A stretch of 64,000 nt of DNA from Poriferisodalis sp965198245 (GCF_965198245.1 NZ_OZ240249.1:1922001-1986000); one strand, 5' to 3'. Counted from the stretch's first letter, positions 1-8,624 are shown. Program-made: numbers and translations. The notes: generated from the letters alone by a model not told the origin.

Positions 1-1
1 C

Positions 2-136
2 TACGGCGCGGTGCTCGTCCGGATGGCCGACGTCGATCTCGACGACTTGGCCGACTGGCTCGAGGACAGCTACCGGCACCGAGCGCCTCCGACACTGATT
101 CGGCAGCTCGACGTCGACAACAACGACGGCCTCTGA
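2..136 (+). CDS. C-terminal end of a MmcQ/YjbR-like protein (partial)
   Basis: An open frame enters from the left edge and stops with TGA at 134-136. The 44 residues seen end in a tail of the type ..DSYRHRAPPTLIRQLD.., which resembles the C-terminus of MmcQ/YjbR-family proteins (small CyaY-like fold, sometimes called DNA-binding), where an acidic helix is followed by an arginine-rich APxxL segment. Only the tail is visible, so domain content and start cannot be judged. Assignment is by resemblance of a short segment and is tentative. Confidence 0.45.
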   Translation, partial: YGAVLVRMADVDLDDLADWLEDSYRHRAPPTLIRQLDVDNNDGL

Positions 137-173
137 CGACACGGCCGCCGTGGGTCCCATAAATCGCTGTCCC

Positions 174-185
174 ACTATTGATAGT
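174..185. promoter_or_regulatory. Palindrome upstream of the vapB-like antitoxin, possible operator
   Basis: ACTATTGATAGT has perfect 5-bp inverted arms around a TG spacer and ends 19 bp before the antitoxin ATG. AbrB-type antitoxins usually autorepress through such short dyads. That this is the operator is inference; no convincing -10/-35 pair was seen. Confidence 0.35.
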
Positions 186-204
186 TAAGTGGTATGTTAA
201 TCCT

Positions 205-450
205 ATGAGTGGCACACACACTGTCCTGATGGGCGACCGGGGACGCATCGTCGTGCCGTCGGAGGTGCGGCGCCGTGCCGGTCTCGCCGAGGGCACCCCC
301 ATGGTGTTGGTCGAGTCTGAGGACGGGTTGGTGCTGCTGACCCGGGACCAGCTCAAAGAGCGCGTTCGACGGAATCTGGCCGGGCTGGATCTCGTCACCG
401 AACTGCTGTCGGGACGCCGGCATTCCGCAGCACGCGAGGACGCAGCGTGA
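205..450 (+). CDS. AbrB/MazE-type antitoxin (VapB-like)
   Basis: This 81-residue protein begins with a swapped-hairpin AbrB/SpoVT fold (motif GDRGRIVVPSEVRRRAGL, residues about 9-26), the DNA-binding domain of VapB/MazE antitoxins. Its C-terminal half should wrap the toxin. The open frame could start earlier at a TTG (178), but ATG 205 gives the usual family length and places the AbrB core near the N-terminus. Its TGA overlaps the GTG start of the downstream PIN toxin by four bases, so the two are translationally coupled as in a type II toxin-antitoxin operon. The palindrome at 174-185 may be its operator. Confidence 0.85.
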   Translation: MSGTHTVLMGDRGRIVVPSEVRRRAGLAEGTPMVLVESEDGLVLLTRDQLKERVRRNLAGLDLVTELLSGRRHSAAREDAA

Positions 451-815
451 GCGCTGTGCTGGACGCATCGGCGGTGCTGGCGTTCATGCAGGGGGAGGAC
501 GGCGCCGAGGCCGTCGACGCCGCGCTGAGCGATGAACCCTGCTGCGGTGCGGCCAACTGGTCCGAGGTTGCGCAACGGATCATCGCCGCAGGTGGCGACT
601 GGGATCTGGCGAGAGCGCTCTTGCTCAGCTACGACCTGCGGATCGAGCCCGTGACTGCAGCAGATGCTGAATGGGCCGCGCATCGCTACCAGCACGGCGA
701 GGGTCTGTCGCTCGCGGATCGGCTCTGCATGGCTCTCGGGGAGCGTCTCGAACTGCCCGTCCTCACTGCTGATGGGGCCTGGGGGTCTGCGGGCCGTGTC
801 GTCCAAGTCCGGTAG
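447..815 (+). CDS. PIN-domain ribonuclease toxin (VapC-like)
   Basis: The 122-residue PIN-domain protein is the partner of the AbrB antitoxin just upstream (GTGA overlap). The acidic metal-binding residues of the PIN active site are present: D6 in LDASAV, the glutamate in NWSEVAQ, the aspartate in LSLADRLCMA and a final one in LTADGAW. VapC toxins are Mg/Mn-dependent RNases that cut tRNA or rRNA and halt translation when the antitoxin is degraded; the target here is unknown. No sign of inactivation was seen. Confidence 0.85.
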   Translation: MSAVLDASAVLAFMQGEDGAEAVDAALSDEPCCGAANWSEVAQRIIAAGGDWDLARALLLSYDLRIEPVTAADAEWAAHRYQHGEGLSLADRLCMALGERLELPVLTADGAWGSAGRVVQVR

Positions 816-882
816 GCCGCTGCCTCGTCGAGCAGATGGCCCAATGCTGGGCAGCATTGCTGCTGGTGGAGGAGGTGACATC

Positions 883-1290
883 TCAGACCACAAGCAGTTC
901 GCGAGCGGGCAGGAAGACGCGCCGAGCTTCAAACGCTGCAGGGGAATGGACGATGGCTTCGACGCGAAAGAAATCGAGATCGGGGCCGGGAAACCAAAAC
1001 TGGTCGAAATAGCGGGCGTCGTCGTAGACCCATGCAGGGGCGGTGATCCCCTCATGCATGCAGCGATGCTCCACATAAGCGGCCAAGAATGCGTCCCAAC
1101 GCGCATCTACCGGTCCCGGCTCGTCGGCTACGAGTCTCAGGCGGGCGACGAGCGGCGTGTCCTCCCACACCAATCCGAATTCATGGAGCACGATTCGCAA
1201 CCGCATCTCGTCGTCGCACCCACGCAGTCGCAAGGCGAAGTCCTTCAACAGCCGCCGTCCCACCGGCGCGTCGTTGTCGGCAAGTGCCAT
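883..1290 (-). CDS. Conserved hypothetical protein, actinobacterial type
   Basis: A 135-residue protein with an ATG start preceded by a GAGG Shine-Dalgarno-like stretch. The C-terminal half has a pattern (PAWVYDD..YFDQFWFPG..AIVHSPAAFEARRVFLP) that I associate with small uncharacterised actinobacterial proteins often encoded beside nucleotidyltransferase-like or toxin-antitoxin genes. No catalytic motif, signal peptide or membrane segment is visible. It lies downstream of and convergent with the vapBC-like pair. The upstream region contains two short palindromes (AGGGC/GCCCT and CTCGAC/GTCGAG arms, about 1324-1350) that could be regulatory. Function unknown. Confidence 0.6.
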   Translation of the reverse strand: MALADNDAPVGRRLLKDFALRLRGCDDEMRLRIVLHEFGLVWEDTPLVARLRLVADEPGPVDARWDAFLAAYVEHRCMHEGITAPAWVYDDARYFDQFWFPGPDLDFFRVEAIVHSPAAFEARRVFLPARELLVV

Positions 1291-1565
1291 CGCCTCGACG
1301 GTACCGCCCGTTCGACAGTGGCTAAAGGGCTATTGGCCCTCGACGAGTCGAGCTGGGAAGCCGCCCTTCGAGATGGGCCCCCATGACTCGATGCGTAAGC
1401 GCAGCAGCACCTTGCCCTGGCGGGCCATTGCAGCCCGGTAGTCATGCCGTTCGGCACACCGTTGGGCGGTTCGGATTGCCGGGGGTTCGCATGAATCGCC
1501 CGAACAGGGAAGAATCGGCATCGGGCCGCGCTTCGTGCCGGCGCAGACGAGGGGTGAATCACACG

Positions 1566-4067
1566 ATGTTGCAGCACTACCGGGTTTTGGATCTCTGCGA
1601 GGGAATCAGCCAGTTCGCGGGCTACCTGCTTGCCAGCCTGGGAGCTGAGGTGATTGCTGTCGAGCCGCCCGGCGGCGTGCGCAGCCGCCATCTGGGTCCA
1701 TTTGTCGACGACGAGCCGGACCTGGAACGCTCGCTGGGCCACTGGGCCTACAACCAGGGCAAGCGCAGCGTCACAGCCGACCTGAGCACTGCGAAGGGTC
1801 GGCAGCGACTGCTGGAGCTGGTGAGGGGCGCGGACTCGCTCATCGAGGACGCGCCGGTCGGCCACATGTCTGCACTGGGTCTCGGCTATGACGAGCTCGC
1901 CGCCGTCAATCCCGCCATCGTCCATGCGTCCGTGACGCCGTTCGGCTCGACCGGTCCGCGCAGCACTTGGGCAGGCTCGGATCTCACGGCCGTTGCCGGC
2001 AGCGGGTTCCTTCACGCCAGCGGTGACAAGGACCGCTCGCCGGTGCGAGTCTCGGGCGTACCCCAGAGCTTCCTGCAGGCCGCCGGCGACGCCGCTGCGG
2101 CGACGCTCATTGCACTCCGTGAGGCCCAGCGCAGCGGCCTCGGCCAGCACGTCGATGTCTCTGCCATGGAGTCGATGACCCACGGCCAGCCGCAGAACAT
2201 GTCGCCACGGGTCAATGCCAACCCCATCGATCGCCTCGCCGGCGGCCTCAGCCTCGGCGGCATCGACGTTCCGATGATGTTCCCCTGCGCTGACGGCAAC
2301 ACCATCTGCGTGGCGCTCATGGGCGTGGCATTCGCGCCCTTCACGCGACGGCTCGTGGAGTGGGAGGCAGGGGAGGGCTTTGCCGACGAGGAGCTTCAGG
2401 CGGTGGACTGGGAAACCATCGCAGTCGAGGTTCTCAGCGGCCAGCGCTCGCCCGAAATTATCGGCAAGTCGTTCGCGACTCACGCCCGCTTCCTCGCAAC
2501 CAAGACAACCGAGGAATTGTGGGCCGCGGCATTCGACCGGAATCTGCTGATCACGCCATCAGCGTTGGTCAGTGATCTCCTCACGAATGTGCACTTCGCC
2601 AGTCGTGACTTCTGGCGAGACTCCGAGCTGGACGATGGGCGAAGTGCCCGATTTTGCGGCCCGCTGGTGCACTTCAGTGACGAAGCGCCCGAGCGCACAC
2701 CGGTCGTGCCACAGCTCGGAGCCCACGACGACGCGATCGACACCGACCGGCAACCCCATGCGGCAATCGTGGTCGCTGCCTCCGGCGGTCCTGGGGCCAG
2801 CGGCTCCGCATCGGGCGACGCTGGATCCAATGGCACCGTCTCCGAAGGCAGAGTCTCCGGCGGCGCGGCACTGCCGCTTGCGGGCCTGAAGGTGGTGGAG
2901 TTCTCGTGGGTCATCGCCACGCCCTCGGCGGTGCGCATCCTGGCCGACTACGGCGCCACCGTGGTGAAGGTCGAGACCGAGAGCCGGCCGGACACGATGC
3001 GCACGGTCAACCCGTTCGTGGACGAGGATCCGCACCCCGACAACGGCGTCGGCTACGGCGTGTATAACGCAGGCAAGCGCAGCCTCAGCCTCGATCTCAG
3101 CAAGCCCGAGTCCCGCCAGGTGGTCACCGATCTGATCCGCTGGGCCGACATCGCCACGGAGTCCTGGGCGCCGGGAGCGGCTGCGCGCATGGGCTACGGC
3201 TACGAGGATCTGTCGGCGATCAACCCCCGGATCATCATGCTGTCGAGTTCGCTGCTGGGCCAGAGCGGGCCCTATTCGAGCCTCGCCGGCTACGGATTCA
3301 TGGCAGCGGCCATTGCCGGCTTCTACGAGATCACCGGTTGGCCCGATCGCGGCCCCGCCGGCCCGTATGGCCCGTACACCGACTTCTTGGCGCCACGAGT
3401 CATCGTGGCATCCCTGATGGCCGCCCTCGAGCGCCGGGACCGCACCGGTGACGGCTGCTACATCGACGTGTCGCAGACCGAGGCAGCCCTGCACTACCTG
3501 GCTCCGGCCATCTTGGATGCCTCGGTCAACGGCCGCGATCCGCAGCGCTGCGGCAACGAAGATCCGCACATGAGCCCGCACGGCGTGTACCCGAGTGCTG
3601 GCGACGATCAGTGGGTGGCGATCGCCTGTACCGACGACCGGTGGCCAGCACTCGCCGGCGCAGTGGGACTGGACAGTGACGAGGCCGCTGGCTGGGACCA
3701 GGCCGTTCGGCGCGAGCGTGCTGCGGTGATTGACGAGGCGATCTCGGCGTGGACCTCCGAGTGCAGCAACGTCGAGGCCGCCGAGGCGTTCCAGACCCAC
3801 GGCATCGACGCCTACCCGGTCAATAACGCGCAGGGCTGCTGCGACGACGTGCAGCTCACAGCTCGTGAGCACCACATCAATGTTCCCCAGAGCCATCGTG
3901 GGACAATGTGGACGCAGAACTGCCGGACGCGTATGTCACGTACGCCTCCGGTCGTATGGCGCGGTGGGCCGTGCTTGGGCGAGGACAACTTCGAGGTGCT
4001 CACCGAGTTCTTGGGCTACGACGCCGACCGCATCGCCGATCTCGCGGCAGCCGAAGTGCTCGGCTGA
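1566..4067 (+). CDS. Fused double CoA-transferase family III (CaiB/BaiF) protein
   Basis: An 833-residue protein made of two complete class III CoA-transferase units in tandem: residues about 1-390 (begins HYRVLDLCEGI) and about 437-833 (begins LAGLKVVEFSW), joined by a Gly/Ser/Ala-rich linker. Class III enzymes move CoA between carboxylic acids and use an aspartate as the covalent acyl carrier; both halves keep an Asp in the matching region (AAGDAAAA and PYTDFLAP), so both may be active. Usual family length is 380-450 residues as a homodimer of interlocked rings; a fused pair may form the interlocked unit within one chain. ATG 1566 was chosen because homology starts there and GAGGGG lies about 12 bases upstream; the frame itself is open from 1383. 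Substrate cannot be inferred. Confidence 0.9.
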   Translation: MLQHYRVLDLCEGISQFAGYLLASLGAEVIAVEPPGGVRSRHLGPFVDDEPDLERSLGHWAYNQGKRSVTADLSTAKGRQRLLELVRGADSLIEDAPVGHMSALGLGYDELAAVNPAIVHASVTPFGSTGPRSTWAGSDLTAVAGSGFLHASGDKDRSPVRVSGVPQSFLQAAGDAAAATLIALREAQRSGLGQHVDVSAMESMTHGQPQNMSPRVNANPIDRLAGGLSLGGIDVPMMFPCADGNTICVALMGVAFAPFTRRLVEWEAGEGFADEELQAVDWETIAVEVLSGQRSPEIIGKSFATHARFLATKTTEELWAAAFDRNLLITPSALVSDLLTNVHFASRDFWRDSELDDGRSARFCGPLVHFSDEAPERTPVVPQLGAHDDAIDTDRQPHAAIVVAASGGPGASGSASGDAGSNGTVSEGRVSGGAALPLAGLKVVEFSWVIATPSAVRILADYGATVVKVETESRPDTMRTVNPFVDEDPHPDNGVGYGVYNAGKRSLSLDLSKPESRQVVTDLIRWADIATESWAPGAAARMGYGYEDLSAINPRIIMLSSSLLGQSGPYSSLAGYGFMAAAIAGFYEITGWPDRGPAGPYGPYTDFLAPRVIVASLMAALERRDRTGDGCYIDVSQTEAALHYLAPAILDASVNGRDPQRCGNEDPHMSPHGVYPSAGDDQWVAIACTDDRWPALAGAVGLDSDEAAGWDQAVRRERAAVIDEAISAWTSECSNVEAAEAFQTHGIDAYPVNNAQGCCDDVQLTAREHHINVPQSHRGTMWTQNCRTRMSRTPPVVWRGGPCLGEDNFEVLTEFLGYDADRIADLAAAEVLG

Positions 4068-4108
4068 GCGCGCGAGTGGAGCGCATCGCTGACATTGGGG
4101 CGGCGGTT

Positions 4109-4519
4109 TCATATCCAGTGTTCGATGTCTAAGTCATCGAAGGCTGCGAAGTCCGACGTGTTTGCAGTCACGAGGGTCAGCCCGTTGACAGCGGCAATGG
4201 CCGCGATTTGGCCGTCGACAATAGGCGGCGTCGTGCCGACAGCAGTCAGTCGTGCGCGCTCCCGAGCGTGCCAGTCAGCCGCCCTGCGGTCGTAATCCAC
4301 CACTTCGAAGCGTTCCAGCACGACTTCCTCGACATAGCGCTCGATCACCTCGCGTCGCCGCGATTGGGGAAGTCGGCAACAGCCAAACCGAAGTTCGTGC
4401 CAGACCAGTGCCGGTATCGCGATTTCACCGTCATGTTCACGAAGACGGCGCAGCACCTCCGCATTCGGCTGCGGCCGCAACGGTTCTGAGACGATGTTCG
4501 TGTCGAGGAGGTACTGCAT
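4109..4519 (-). CDS. PIN-domain ribonuclease toxin (VapC family), second module
   Basis: A 136-residue PIN protein with the full set of acidic residues: D6 in LLDTNIVSE, the glutamate in VWHELRFG, the aspartate in PIVDGQIAA and another in TANTSDFAAF. The PQPNAEVLRRL.. and PALVWHELRFG patterns are typical of the FitB/VapC branch paired with Phd/YefM antitoxins. It starts three bases after the stop of that antitoxin. Expected role: Mg-dependent RNase inhibiting translation unless bound by the antitoxin. It points towards the 3' end of the CoA-transferase gene, from which it is separated by 41 bases. Confidence 0.88.
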   Translation of the reverse strand: MQYLLDTNIVSEPLRPQPNAEVLRRLREHDGEIAIPALVWHELRFGCCRLPQSRRREVIERYVEEVVLERFEVVDYDRRAADWHARERARLTAVGTTPPIVDGQIAAIAAVNGLTLVTANTSDFAAFDDLDIEHWI

Positions 4520-4522
4520 CGG

Positions 4523-4825
4523 CTACAGCGACACGTCGCGGCCGGGTACATCGTCGCGCAGATCTCCGAAGAGCTCGTCAGGGTCGAGTTCCAGCTCGGT
4601 GAGTCTGGCGCTGTCGGCGAATTCCCGATACGCCTCGTCAAAACTCCGATGGCTGGCAGCGAGCCGTTCGAAAGCCCGGCAGCTGATCAGGACTGCCACG
4701 GGCTCACCCCTGCGGGTCAATTGGACTGCTTTGCCGCTCTCTGCCTCGCGGACCAGCGTCGACAGATTGCGCCGTGCCTCGGCGATGGATTGGTGATCCG
4801 TTATCGCAAATTCAGAAATGTACAT
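4523..4825 (-). CDS. Phd/YefM-family antitoxin
   Basis: A 100-residue antitoxin with the Phd/YefM core (SIAEARRNLSTLVREAESG..VQLTRRGEPVAVLIS) at residues about 13-47, which binds DNA as a dimer, followed by an acidic flexible tail that neutralises the PIN toxin. It is immediately upstream of that toxin in an operon. A second ATG four codons upstream (4837) is possible. The start region contains inverted GTACAT/ATGTAC units (4817-4837), which could be the autoregulatory operator overlapping the start codon. Much longer open frame upstream (to 5161) is an antisense artefact over the CapA gene. Confidence 0.85.
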   Translation of the reverse strand: MYISEFAITDHQSIAEARRNLSTLVREAESGKAVQLTRRGEPVAVLISCRAFERLAASHRSFDEAYREFADSARLTELELDPDELFGDLRDDVPGRDVSL

Positions 4826-4859
4826 CGAGAAGTACATTACCCGCAGGAGATCCCACTCC

Positions 4860-6053
4860 TCATCCAGCGCCGCTGACTGGCGTTGGGGGAGTGGCGATGG
4901 GAGGGGGCTGGTGGCGGGCGCAGTCGCCCGAGATGATGTCGTTGATCCGGTCCACTCGGCCGCCCTCAGCGGAGGGAACGGGAGCACCGTTGATGTCGAG
5001 CAGGTGCGGGTGGAACGACCAGCCCACGATCTCATCGCCGTCGAAGTCGATCTGCAGCACGCCGGTCTCGCCGGTGATGCCAGACCGGTGGTGCCACACG
5101 AAGTTGCCGAGCGAGTAGGCCACCAGCTTCCCGTCGCCGAATACGACGGGCTGCAGCACATGAGGGTGTTGGCCGATCACGGCATCGGCACCGTTGCGCA
5201 GCAGCTCGAAGGCGAAGTCGCGCTGCCGCCCATCGGGACAGGTCATCCGCTCGACGCCCCAGTGCACGACCGCGATCACGATGTCGGCGTCCCCCGCAGC
5301 CACCCGGACGTTTGCGAGCACTCGGTCGCGCTGATAGGCCGACGCGATGCCGGCGCGCGTCTGGGTGGCCGGAAAGCCAAGCGGAACGACCATTGAGGCA
5401 CCGACGAACGCCACTCGCACGCCCGGGAGCACCTCGATGACCCGGTGCCGGTAGGCGTCGGGACTGGTGGCGCCCGCTCCGAGCGCGATCACCCCTTCGG
5501 CCTCGAGCAGGTCAACCGTGTCGACGAGCGCATCAGGCCCGTAGTCGCCGGAATGGTTGTTCGCCAAGTTGGCGACATCCACGCCGGCGGCAGCGATGCG
5601 CTCGGCGGCGGACGGCGGCGCCCGGAAGACGAACTCCTTGTCAGCGGGCTCGCCTCGGTCGCTGATGACCATTTCCACGTTGACGACCGCCATGTCGGCT
5701 GTGTCCAGCGGTGGCTCAATGCCGGCGAACGGATCGATGCCGGCGGCCTCGCTGCGGTCCATCAGCACGTCTCCACCTGCGAGCAGGGTCCATCTCAGGT
5801 CGGGCTCAGCCGTCGACGGTGTTGCGGTGGTTGTCGCAGCAGGCGCCGCTTCACCAGCGGGCGACGAAATCGTCGTGGCCACAGGCGACGCGGCCGGCTG
5901 CCCGTGACTCGCGGCTGCATCCATGGCGTCGTTCGTCGCTGGGACCGGTGCCACCGTGGCCGTCGTCGTCGGCGGGGCCACCTGCACGGTGCTGGCGCTG
6001 CAGGCTGCGGCCAGCACAGCAGCGCCCGCTACGAGCACCCATGCGCGTTCCAA
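4860..6053 (-). CDS. CapA-like (poly-gamma-glutamate synthesis type) metallophosphatase lipoprotein
   Basis: A 397-residue exported protein. The N-terminus has a short hydrophobic signal ending in the lipobox LAAAC (Cys18), then a Thr/Pro/Ala-rich tether to about residue 90, then a CapA/PgsA-type calcineurin-like domain: GGDVLMDRS (first metal motif), NVEMVISDRG, ANNHSGDYG, VVHWGVE and GQHPHVLQ (later metal/histidine motifs), followed by SLGNFVWH. CapA proteins act at the cell surface in polyglutamate or capsule metabolism, but many actinobacterial members stand alone, as here. The start is TTG at 6053, chosen because it begins the signal peptide directly. It is downstream of the esterase remnant on the same strand. 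Confidence 0.85.
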   Translation of the reverse strand: MERAWVLVAGAAVLAAACSASTVQVAPPTTTATVAPVPATNDAMDAAASHGQPAASPVATTISSPAGEAAPAATTTATPSTAEPDLRWTLLAGGDVLMDRSEAAGIDPFAGIEPPLDTADMAVVNVEMVISDRGEPADKEFVFRAPPSAAERIAAAGVDVANLANNHSGDYGPDALVDTVDLLEAEGVIALGAGATSPDAYRHRVIEVLPGVRVAFVGASMVVPLGFPATQTRAGIASAYQRDRVLANVRVAAGDADIVIAVVHWGVERMTCPDGRQRDFAFELLRNGADAVIGQHPHVLQPVVFGDGKLVAYSLGNFVWHHRSGITGETGVLQIDFDGDEIVGWSFHPHLLDINGAPVPSAEGGRVDRINDIISGDCARHQPPPIATPPTPVSGAG

Positions 6054-6102
6054 GACGTCCGCTCGGCGCCGCCTCCGGTCCGCGGTCGAGTTCAGCAGCG
6101 CC

Positions 6103-6456
6103 TCAGCCTGCAGCTAGGTACACGACCGCATCGAGGTCGTCGTTGGCGTCGGCATACGCCGCCTCGTAGTCGAACACCAGCGGGTGATCCCAGCAGATCC
6201 ACGGGCTGCCGATGACATAGCGGTTGAAGAATCCGCCGCGGTTGAACAGCGTGTAGCAGCCGAACAGCCCACCCATCGAATCGCCGACGTCGGCGGCGAA
6301 GCCGATGCCGAAGTTGGCATCGGTCTGGTACACGACCGGCAGCGGTTCGGGCCAGTCGATCGGCGGGCCTTGCATGGTGATCTCGAAAGCGAAGTCCATG
6401 AGGTCGGAATGGACGATGTGGGTCTGCGTAAGCGGAAGCTGCTGTGGTTCTGCCAT
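6103..6456 (-). pseudogene. Remnant of a PF00756-type alpha/beta-hydrolase esterase
   Basis: The 117-residue frame joins two parts of a putative-esterase (IroE/Fes-like) protein: an N-terminal part ending PLPVVYQTDANFGIGF and a nucleophile region GDSMGGLFGCYTLF..RYVIGSPWICWDH. In intact relatives these are separated by roughly 90 residues, and another 60-80 residues carrying the catalytic His should follow the last visible segment. Both are missing, without a frameshift, so this is read as a deleted and truncated copy. A short genuine protein cannot be excluded, but it would lack the catalytic triad. Confidence 0.6.
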
Positions 6457-6639
6457 GAGACGTCCCCTTGGGTCCGATTGCGTGAGGCCGAGTCTCGCGC
6501 AGCGTTCAGCGCGGCCGCGTCTCGCTCAGCCGCCAGATGAGGTCACGTCGGTGTCACGCAGTCCGGAGCGCGAACTAGCGTCGCGCACGCTGGGCCGCCC
6601 GGCGTCGGGCCACGTCTGGCTGCGGACAAGGAGACGCTC

Positions 6640-7806
6640 ATGGCACTTGCAGACACAGTTCAGGGGATTCTCGACCGGGGCGTGGCCGATGGTGATGTCG
6701 TCGGGGCGGTGGCAAAGATCGTCGGACCAGATGGCGAGATCTGTTCCGGGTCAGCCGGCACACGCAGTGCTGACAGCGACGTCGCCATGTCCAGCGACAC
6801 GGTGTGCTGGATCGCCTCGATGACCAAAGCTCTCACCGGCACCGCGGCAATGCAGCTCGTCGAACAAGGGATGCTCTCGCTCGATGGCCCGGCGGCGGCA
6901 ACGCTGCCGTTGCTGGACGAGCTCGATGTGCTCACCGGGTTCGACGACAGCGGTGCACCCGTCACCCGGGCCCGCAATGGCGACATCACGCTGCGACAGC
7001 TGCTGACCCACACCGCCGGCATGGGCTACGACATCTGGAGCGCAGAGCTCGGCCAGTACCAGGAAGCCACGGGCACGCCCGGCATCACCGAGTGCCAGAA
7101 GTCGACGCTCAGCATTCCGCTGCTCTTCGATCCGGGCGAACGCTGGATGTACGGAACAGGCATCGACTACGCCGGCCAAATGGTCGAGACAGTGTCAGGA
7201 ATGTCGCTGGGGGAGTACTTCGCAGAGAACATCACCGGACCGCTTGGCATGTCCGACACGGCGTTTCGCATCAGCGACGACATGCGGTCGCGACTCTCGG
7301 CCATGCATGCCCGGATCGAGGACGGCTCGCTGGTCGAGATGCCATTCGAGATCCCCCAGGATCCCGAGATGGAAATGGGCGGGGGCGGCTTGTACTCCAC
7401 GATCAACGACTACTGCCGCTTCTTGGCGATGATGCTGAGCGGCGGCAGCCTCGATGGCCGCCAGGTCGTCTCGGCTGACACGCACCAGCAGATGGTTTCC
7501 AACGCCATGGGCGACCTGCGGGTCACGATGCTGCACACCGCGATCCCGCCGTATTCCAACGATGCCGAGTTCTTCCCTGGACTCGAGAAGTCCTGGGGTC
7601 TCACCTTCCAGATCAATGAGGAGACGGCGCCGACGGGCCGCCCGGCGGGCGGTCTCATGTGGGCCGGGCTGGCCAACTCGTTCTTCTGGATCGATCTGCA
7701 GAACCAGGTGGCCGGCTGCTACATCAGCCAGGTCGTGCCGTTCGCGGATGCGCGTTCGTACCAGCTGTACGAAGACATCGAAACCGCCACCTACGACAGC
7801 TTGTAG
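6640..7806 (+). CDS. Serine hydrolase, class C beta-lactamase/esterase family
   Basis: A 388-residue protein of the beta-lactamase (PF00144) superfamily. The catalytic Ser-x-x-Lys is at residues 60-63 (IASMTKALT), the LLTHTAGMGYD segment and a YGTGIDYAGQ segment (replacing YxN) follow, and MGGGGLYSTINDYCRF precedes the C-terminal part. Relatives include penicillin-binding-protein-like esterases and D-amino-acid peptidases; beta-lactamase activity is not implied. No signal peptide is seen, so it is probably cytoplasmic. The AAGGAG ribosome-binding site lies a few bases upstream of the ATG. A decayed member of the same superfamily follows on the opposite strand. Confidence 0.88.
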   Translation: MALADTVQGILDRGVADGDVVGAVAKIVGPDGEICSGSAGTRSADSDVAMSSDTVCWIASMTKALTGTAAMQLVEQGMLSLDGPAAATLPLLDELDVLTGFDDSGAPVTRARNGDITLRQLLTHTAGMGYDIWSAELGQYQEATGTPGITECQKSTLSIPLLFDPGERWMYGTGIDYAGQMVETVSGMSLGEYFAENITGPLGMSDTAFRISDDMRSRLSAMHARIEDGSLVEMPFEIPQDPEMEMGGGGLYSTINDYCRFLAMMLSGGSLDGRQVVSADTHQQMVSNAMGDLRVTMLHTAIPPYSNDAEFFPGLEKSWGLTFQINEETAPTGRPAGGLMWAGLANSFFWIDLQNQVAGCYISQVVPFADARSYQLYEDIETATYDSL

Positions 7807-7827
7807 CCGACGAATTGAGCACCGACG

Positions 7828-8479
7828 TCAGCTGGCGTGGCGTGTCCCTTGCAGGAGTTGCCGCGCAAGCAGCGAAACCGCGGCGACGACTCGGGCTCGC
7901 CCGTCGTTCGCTACTACGACAGATGCCCGCCGAAGCGTCCCATCGATGGCTACTGCTGATGCCCACAGAGTGTTCGAACCGACGATCTCGTAGTGACCGG
8001 TTCGTCGCTTCGTCTGTGTCGAGTTCCTTGCTGGCGTCGCAGCGCTGACGGGTGGCGCCGGCTCGTGCGAGCACACGAGTTCCAACACCCGATTTCGCGA
8101 TTCCATTCCCAATAAGTTCTGCTCGGAATCGAGGAGAGTCGAAACAAATGTGGTCAGATCAGGAAGGTTCATGTGCATCGTCCCTGCTGACGAGTAGACC
8201 CGGGGGTTGTCGCTGTACATGTCGTCGGGGAGCCTTCGAGGGCTTCGGCCGAGAGCGATGGATCCAAGCCGGAATCGAGCGCCGTGCCCAGGGTGCGACG
8301 GTGAAGAGCTTGGTGCACGAACCGAGATGCCAAGCGTCCGAAACGGCGACATCTTCGGCAGTGTTTCGGACGCAATTGCCGAGCACCTGGAACTTCGTCG
8401 GCTGGCCGTGTCGTACCATCCCGATGCCCATGGCCGGCGCGCCGCTCTGTTGAAGTACGGCGGTGGTGGACTCGTCCAT
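7828..8479 (-). pseudogene. Decayed serine hydrolase (beta-lactamase superfamily)
   Basis: Two frames together make a broken PF00144 protein. From the ATG at 8479 the first frame encodes GAPAMGIGMVRHGQ.. and WHLGSCTKLFT, containing the Ser-x-x-Lys motif (SCTK). Homology is then lost and resumes in a different frame with DNPRVYSSAGTMHMNLPDL (about 8145-8210), the usual C-terminal SAGxxHxxLxD segment, running to a stop at 7828. Well over 100 residues between these motifs are missing, so a deletion with frame change is the simplest explanation. It faces the intact serine hydrolase at 6640-7806. Confidence 0.75.
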
Positions 8480-8535
8480 CAGATAGAAGCCTTAGCGGAT
8501 AGGAGGCGATGCCCGGCAGCCCCGACGGCTTGGAC

Positions 8536-8579
8536 TTTGCGCAGAAATGCCGCCACAGACGGCAAATCTGCGCACAGAA
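8536..8579. repeat. Dispersed palindromic repeat, copy A
   Basis: A 44-bp intergenic palindrome with arms TGCGCAGAAATGCCG and CGGCAAATCTGCGCA (13 of 15 complementary) at 8538-8574. A second copy in inverse orientation lies at 52846-52889 (37 of 44 identical by eye). It sits between the fabF stop and the serine hydrolase remnant and could act as a hairpin at the mRNA 3' end. Confidence 0.65.
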
Positions 8580-8624
8580 GGCGTGACAGCAACTTTCCGA
8601 GCCACCACCTATCCGCGCTGCGGC

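Noticed and set aside
178..204. Earlier TTG start for the AbrB antitoxin
   Set aside because: It would use part of the palindrome as coding sequence and adds nine residues not expected before the AbrB fold.
1323..1350. Two palindromes upstream of the 135-residue hypothetical gene, considered as a terminator or operator
   Set aside because: Arms of five to six bases are common in GC-rich DNA and no neighbouring evidence selects a function; mentioned only in the gene entry.
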